Below, piece by piece: positions 59,773 to 64,000 of a stretch of 64,000 nucleotides of DNA. Position numbers and translations under genes: made by a program. The DNA comes from Xenorhabdus innexi (GTDB taxonomy: Bacteria; Pseudomonadota; Gammaproteobacteria; Enterobacterales; Enterobacteriaceae): positions 120,791-184,790 of the forward strand of contig NZ_NIBU01000002.1 of NCBI RefSeq assembly GCF_002632485.1, read 5' to 3'. The notes under the pieces are model-generated. The model ran no database searches, was not told where the DNA came from, and saw nothing but the letters and a program-made list of their open reading frames with translations. Numbering within the stretch: the stretch's first letter is position 1; the number at the start of each line of letters is the position of its first letter.

Positions 59773-60873
59773 CTAATCGATTTTTTCCAGTAATACACCA
59801 CACTCCATATGGTGGGTATAAGGGAATTGATCAAAAAGTGCCAGCTTGCTGATTTTGTGGGTTTGCGTCAATGTCTCCAGATTCCGGCAGAGCGTTTCGG
59901 GGTTACAGGAGATGTACAGAATACGTGGGTATCCCTGTACCATTTTGACAGTCTCTTCATCTAAGCCACTACGCGGTGGATCGACAAAAATGGTCTCACA
60001 CTGATAACTCTTCAGGTCAATACCCTGAAGACGATTGAATTCCCGCTCTCCATTCATTGCCTGAGTGAACTCTTCTGCCGACATACGGATAATCTGTACG
60101 TTATCAATCTTATTCGCTTCAATATTAAATTGAGCAGCAGCAACGGAGGGTTTAGCAATCTCTGTTGCCAGCACACGCTCAAAGTTCTGAGCTAATGCCA
60201 GAGAAAAGTTACCATTGCCACAATACAGTTCAAGCAAGTCACCTTTGGCACCTTTGGTACTGTTAATAGCCCACTCCAGCATATGGATATTGATACTGGC
60301 GTTTGGCTGGGTAAAACTGTTTTCAACCTGACGATAAATCATGCTTTTACCAGCGACAGGTAACTCTTCATCTATATAGTCATGATCAAGCATAATCTTG
60401 GTTTTTGATGCACGGCCAATAAGCTGAACATCAAAGCCTTCTGCTTTTAGCTGGTTTCGCAATACAACAGCTTGCTCACGCCATTCATCCCCCAGTTTTT
60501 TGTGATAAAGCAGGGAAACGATGATTTTGTTGCTGCGAGTGGCAAGATAATCAGCCTGAAACAATTTGTGACGCAATAAGGAGTTATTTTTTACGCCCGC
60601 TATGATGGCCTGCATCATGCTATTAATTAAGTGGCAGGCAACGGGAAACTGATCAATCTGGATACGTTGCTTCGTTTGTTGATCAAACATAATGTGGTAG
60701 AGGTCATCTTCCTCATGCCAGATACGGAATTCTGCCCGCATTCTGTAATGAGATGCGGGGGAACGAAAAACTTCAGGCTCCGGCGCATTAAAGGAAGCCA
60801 TCATTTCTTTCAGGCGATGGACTTTCTCCATCAATTGGTTTTCATAATCTTCCGTAGGCAAGAGATTCTGCAT
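59773..60873 (-). CDS. trmA: tRNA (uracil-5-)-methyltransferase
   Basis: A 366-residue enzyme, the length of E. coli TrmA. SAM-binding [17 protein letters not shown] (about 213-229), [12 protein letters not shown] (about 296-307) and the catalytic Cys in [13 protein letters not shown] (about 319-331) are present. It makes ribothymidine at position 54 of tRNAs. It diverges from btuB across 173 bp. Confidence 0.97.
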   Translation of the reverse strand: MQNLLPTEDYENQLMEKVHRLKEMMASFNAPEPEVFRSPASHYRMRAEFRIWHEEDDLYHIMFDQQTKQRIQIDQFPVACHLINSMMQAIIAGVKNNSLLRHKLFQADYLATRSNKIIVSLLYHKKLGDEWREQAVVLRNQLKAEGFDVQLIGRASKTKIMLDHDYIDEELPVAGKSMIYRQVENSFTQPNASINIHMLEWAINSTKGAKGDLLELYCGNGNFSLALAQNFERVLATEIAKPSVAAAQFNIEANKIDNVQIIRMSAEEFTQAMNGEREFNRLQGIDLKSYQCETIFVDPPRSGLDEETVKMVQGYPRILYISCNPETLCRNLETLTQTHKISKLALFDQFPYTHHMECGVLLEKID

Positions 60874-61046
60874 TATCTGGTTCTCGTATGATCACGTTAA
60901 GAAAAATTTCCGAGCGGCATTGTAGGGAAAGTGCAAAGGATGTCCAGTTTTCTGGTTCATCGATACGCTTTTTTGATAGCAGGTATTCTGGACTCTATCC
61001 TGCCTTCATCGTAGCATGACTATTTATAGTTAGACTCCATTCTCTC

Positions 61047-62861
61047 ATGCTAAACAAAAAACACATTTTCATATCCGCCACGTTAATTGTGGTGTTTTCC
61101 GGCTGGAGCAATTTCTCCATTGCAGATAATCAAAGTCCGCTGGTGGTTACCGCAAACCGCTTTAAACAGCCTGTTTCTTCTGTTCTGGCACCAGTAACAG
61201 TCGTAACACGTGACGAAATAGACAGTTGGCAGTCAAATAGCTTGGTTGATGTATTACGCCGTTTGCCGGGGGTTGATATTGCACAAAATGGCGGAATTGG
61301 TCAGAACTCTTCTTTATTTATACGAGGTTCAGATTCACGCCATGTTCTGATTCTGGTGAATGGAATTCGGTTAAATCAGGCAGGTATTACGGGGTCTTCT
61401 GACCTTAGCCAGATCCCACTTAGTTTAGTGCAAAAAATTGAATATATTCGCGGTGCGCGTTCTGCTGTATATGGTTCCGATGCGATTGGGGGAGTGCTCA
61501 ATATCATCACTACACGAGAACGGCAAGGGACGACCCTCAATGCAGGTATCGGTTCATATGGATACCAGAATTACAATGGCTCAACTCAACAGAATCTTGG
61601 TGAAGATACCGTACTGAATGCCGCAGCGGGTTATACCTATACTAAAGGATTTGATGTCGTGGCAGGTAACGGAACTAATGAGCCGGATCGGGATGGATTT
61701 ATGAGTAAAATGCTATGGCTGGGAATTGATCATAAATTCAATGAGCAACTTAGCGGATTTGCCCGGACATATGGTTACAATAATCGTTCAAACTATGATG
61801 GCTCCTTTACTGATACCCGAAAGTTATTCAGCCGTAGCTACGAAACAGGCATTCTATTTAATCAGGGTATTTACTCATCCCTGCTTATTACCAGCTATAG
61901 TCACGTTAAAGATTACAATTTTAAGCATAAGATCTATCAGGGAAACACAATGCTAAGTGACTCCAAACAATACAATGTTCAATGGGGAAACGTCTGGCAG
62001 ATAGGTCATGGTGCAATTAGTGGAGGGATAGACTGGAAAAGAGAATCTGTAGCAGCAGGCTCGAACTACATTCCTGTGCAAAAAAGTGCTTATAATACAG
62101 GGGTGTATTTAACAGGTCAGCGGAAAATCAATGATTTTATTTTTGAAGGCGCGGTGCGCTCAGATCGTCATTCTGAATATAATTGGAATACGACATGGCA
62201 AACCGGAGTTGCTTGGGAGTTCATGGATGGGTATCGCCTGATTACTTCCTATGCAACGGCATTTAAGGCACCAACACTTGGACAATTATATGGCTGGAGG
62301 GCTAACCCAAATTTACAACCAGAAAACAGTAAACAGTGGGAAGGCGGTATTGAAGGATTAACCGGAAACCTTGATTGGCGCTTATCCATTTATCGTAATG
62401 ATATTGAGCAATTGATAGACTTTTCCAATGATCGTTATTTGAACGTAGGACTGGTAAAAATCAAAGGTGTTGAATGGACGGGAATGGTGGATACCGGCAT
62501 ATTCCAGCACCAATTGACGTTACAGTATGTTGATCCGCGTGATAACAATAATCAGCCATTAACCCGCAGAGCGAAACAGCAGTTGAAGTATCAATTAGAT
62601 TGGGAGGCGCTTAATATTGATTGGGGAGTCACTTATCAATATATTGGGCAGCGGTATGATCAGGATTTTAGTACGTATCCTGCGAAGAGAATAAAATTAG
62701 GCGGCGTAAGTCTATGGGATCTCAATGGGTCTTATCCCGTCACTGACCATCTGACAATCCATGCTAGAATAGCTAATCTGTTTGATAAAAATTATGAGAC
62801 AGCGTATGGCTATCGCACTCCAGGACGAGAATACTTCATCACAGGCAGTTACAACTTCTGA
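61047..62861 (+). CDS. btuB: vitamin B12 outer membrane receptor BtuB
   Basis: A 604-residue TonB-dependent receptor (E. coli 614). The signal peptide covers about residues 1-26. The TonB box SPLVVTANR follows at once, then the plug domain ([48 protein letters not shown]) and a 22-strand barrel ending in a terminal Phe after GSYN. It imports cobalamin with TonB and BtuF/CD. The upstream 173 bp show no recognisable cobalamin riboswitch. Its 3' end overlaps murI by 56 bp. Confidence 0.95.
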   Translation: MLNKKHIFISATLIVVFSGWSNFSIADNQSPLVVTANRFKQPVSSVLAPVTVVTRDEIDSWQSNSLVDVLRRLPGVDIAQNGGIGQNSSLFIRGSDSRHVLILVNGIRLNQAGITGSSDLSQIPLSLVQKIEYIRGARSAVYGSDAIGGVLNIITTRERQGTTLNAGIGSYGYQNYNGSTQQNLGEDTVLNAAAGYTYTKGFDVVAGNGTNEPDRDGFMSKMLWLGIDHKFNEQLSGFARTYGYNNRSNYDGSFTDTRKLFSRSYETGILFNQGIYSSLLITSYSHVKDYNFKHKIYQGNTMLSDSKQYNVQWGNVWQIGHGAISGGIDWKRESVAAGSNYIPVQKSAYNTGVYLTGQRKINDFIFEGAVRSDRHSEYNWNTTWQTGVAWEFMDGYRLITSYATAFKAPTLGQLYGWRANPNLQPENSKQWEGGIEGLTGNLDWRLSIYRNDIEQLIDFSNDRYLNVGLVKIKGVEWTGMVDTGIFQHQLTLQYVDPRDNNNQPLTRRAKQQLKYQLDWEALNIDWGVTYQYIGQRYDQDFSTYPAKRIKLGGVSLWDLNGSYPVTDHLTIHARIANLFDKNYETAYGYRTPGREYFITGSYNF

Positions 62862-63684
62862 TTTAACGACATTTGATATAAAGAAAATATCCCGCCCGAC
62901 TGTTCTGGTATTTGATTCCGGTGTGGGTGGGTTATCTGTATATCAGGAGATCCGACAATTACTGCCGGATCTCCACTATATATATGCATTCGATAATGAA
63001 GCCTTCCCTTATGGTGAGAAAGCAGCGGAAGTCATTGTTGAACGGGTCGTCAAAGTTGTTGCTGAAATCCAGAAAAAACATCCATTAGCAATTGTCGTTA
63101 TAGCCTGTAATACGGCGAGTACTGTTAGCCTGCCCGCTTTGCGTGAGCGTTTTTCTTTTCCGGTTGTCGGTGTTGTCCCTGCTATCAAACCGGCCGCAAA
63201 GCTAACCTGTAACCGTGTGATTGGATTATTGGCAACACGAGCGACAGTTAATCGTGACTATACCAAAGAACTCATTACAAGATTCGCTAAGGATTGTCAG
63301 GTTCACGCTATCGGCTCAGCAGAGCTGGTCGAACTGGCTGAACGGAAACTACATGGTGAAACTATTCCTTTAGACGAACTGGAAAAGATATTAAAGCCGT
63401 GGCTGAGAATGAAAGAACCACCAGATACTGTTATTTTGGGATGCACTCACTTTCCTTTAGTTGCAGAAGAGCTATCGAGGGTTCTGCCTGATGGAACGAG
63501 ATTGATTGATTCAGGAGCTGCAATTGCACGAAGAACAACATGGCTGATCAAAAACAGGGAAAATTTATCCTCAACGACAGAAAATAATATAGCGTATTGC
63601 ACCAAAATAGATGCTGATAGCGAATCTCTACGGCCTGTTTTATATAGTTATGGCTTTATTTCGCTGGAAAAACTATCAACTTAA
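62806..63684 (+). CDS. murI: glutamate racemase
   Basis: A 292-residue racemase (E. coli 285). The two catalytic Cys lie in [14 protein letters not shown] and [13 protein letters not shown], and [15 protein letters not shown] (about 37-51) begins the conserved core. It makes D-glutamate for peptidoglycan. I chose ATG 62806, which overlaps btuB by 56 bp just as in E. coli; the frame also allows ATG 62782. Confidence 0.95.
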   Translation: MAIALQDENTSSQAVTTSDLTTFDIKKISRPTVLVFDSGVGGLSVYQEIRQLLPDLHYIYAFDNEAFPYGEKAAEVIVERVVKVVAEIQKKHPLAIVVIACNTASTVSLPALRERFSFPVVGVVPAIKPAAKLTCNRVIGLLATRATVNRDYTKELITRFAKDCQVHAIGSAELVELAERKLHGETIPLDELEKILKPWLRMKEPPDTVILGCTHFPLVAEELSRVLPDGTRLIDSGAAIARRTTWLIKNRENLSSTTENNIAYCTKIDADSESLRPVLYSYGFISLEKLST

Positions 63685-63735
63685 GTTAAATTTGGCGTAA
63701 TAACCAGCAGTTGGTAATTTTTTTCAAAAAAACTA

Positions 63736-63763
63736 TTGTCAGCGCCGTAAAACTCCCTATAAT
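63736..63763 (+). promoter_or_regulatory. rRNA operon promoter P1
   Basis: -35 TTGTCA (63736-63741), 16-bp spacer, -10 TATAAT (63758-63763), followed by a GC-rich discriminator and an A/T-rich stretch upstream (63712-63733) like an UP element. Position after murI matches E. coli rrnB. Confidence 0.85.
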
Positions 63764-63834
63764 GCGCCACCACTGACCGACGCTGAGCTGAGACACGCCG
63801 CCGAGGACAGCGGGAAAAAAGCGAAAATAAACGC

Positions 63835-63862
63835 TTGACTCCCGAGGCGAAAAGCGTAAGAT
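63835..63862 (+). promoter_or_regulatory. rRNA operon promoter P2
   Basis: -35 TTGACT (63835-63840), 16-bp spacer, -10 TAAGAT (63857-63862), about 100 bp after P1 as usual for enterobacterial rrn operons. Confidence 0.82.
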
Positions 63863-63902
63863 ACGCAGCCTCGCAACACGGAAGAAACCTTCCGGTTGCC
63901 AC

Positions 63903-64000
63903 CGCTCTTTAACAATTTATCAGACAATCTGTGTGGGCACTCGCAAGACCCTATCGACATGCCGAAAGGCAAAAAAGATTAAAGTCTTGAAGAGTGACTG
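63903..64000 (+). promoter_or_regulatory. rRNA leader with boxA antitermination signal
   Basis: CGCTCTTTAACA (63903-63914) is the Nus-factor boxA, followed by AATTTATCAGACAATCTGTG as in E. coli rrn leaders. The window ends inside the leader, before the mature 16S start; no rRNA gene body is included. Confidence 0.88.

Noticed and set aside
63900..64000. 16S rRNA gene start
   Set aside because: The sequence is still leader; the conserved 16S start (GAGTTTGATC type) is not reached.

Overview
The window is chromosomal DNA from an enterobacterium, most likely Xenorhabdus (or its sister Photorhabdus). Evidence: the housekeeping gene order fieF-pfkA-sbp-tpiA-yiiQ-yiiR-fpr, glpKF-zapB-rraA-menA-hslUV-ftsN-cytR-priA-rpmE-metJ-metBL and argE/argCBGH-oxyR-sthA-fabR-yijD-trmA-btuB-murI-rrn follows the E. 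coli 88-90 min region with local changes. ERIC-type intergenic repeats are present, the core is AT-leaning, and a P2-type tail cluster of the kind known as xenorhabdicin/tailocin loci in Xenorhabdus occupies the left end. The genus is an inference.

Region 1 (1-16600) is the tail half of a P2-type prophage or tailocin and is more GC-rich than the core. R, S, V, W, J, I, H and a fibre-assembly gene read rightwards; J carries a one-base frameshift. A separately terminated gene at 5895-6620 with an N-terminal domain resembling Tad2 (DUF2829) follows. Then U, T, E(+E'), FII and FI read leftwards, an inverted block compared with P2. D and ogr read rightwards again. A single TGT-N12-ACA (Ogr-type) box lies between the divergent FI and D genes. 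Beyond ogr come AT-rich cargo genes: a two-helix membrane protein, a HigB/HigA toxin-antitoxin pair and an orphan collar-domain fibre gene on the minus strand. No head, integrase or lysis gene lies in the window.

Region 2 (16850-32100) begins with an O-antigen ligase-like gene and a second CDP-diacylglycerol synthase. It continues with metal efflux (fieF), glycolysis (pfkA, tpiA), sulfate binding (sbp), ferredoxin reductase (fpr), multidrug efflux (emrD), glycerol uptake and phosphorylation (glpF, glpK), division (zapB), RNase E control (rraA) and menaquinone synthesis (menA).

Region 3 (32380-39250) carries the HslVU protease, ftsN, cytR, priA and rpmE. Region 4 (39370-49490) is the methionine block metJ/metB-metL and metF, both with tandem met boxes, interrupted by ppc, an MFS transporter and an unrecognised gene. 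Region 5 (49800-55710) is arginine biosynthesis, argE divergent from argCBGH, with an ARG box pair between them. Region 6 (55950-63690) holds oxyR, sthA, fabR, yijD, trmA, btuB and murI. The window ends in the promoter/leader of an rRNA operon (P1, P2, boxA), just short of 16S.

The most interesting features are the Tad2-like two-domain moron gene, the inverted tail block served by one symmetric Ogr box, the extra collar fibre, the frameshifted J gene, an ERIC copy with a three-hairpin insert, and a btuB gene without a recognisable cobalamin riboswitch. No tRNA, CRISPR array or complete rRNA gene was seen.
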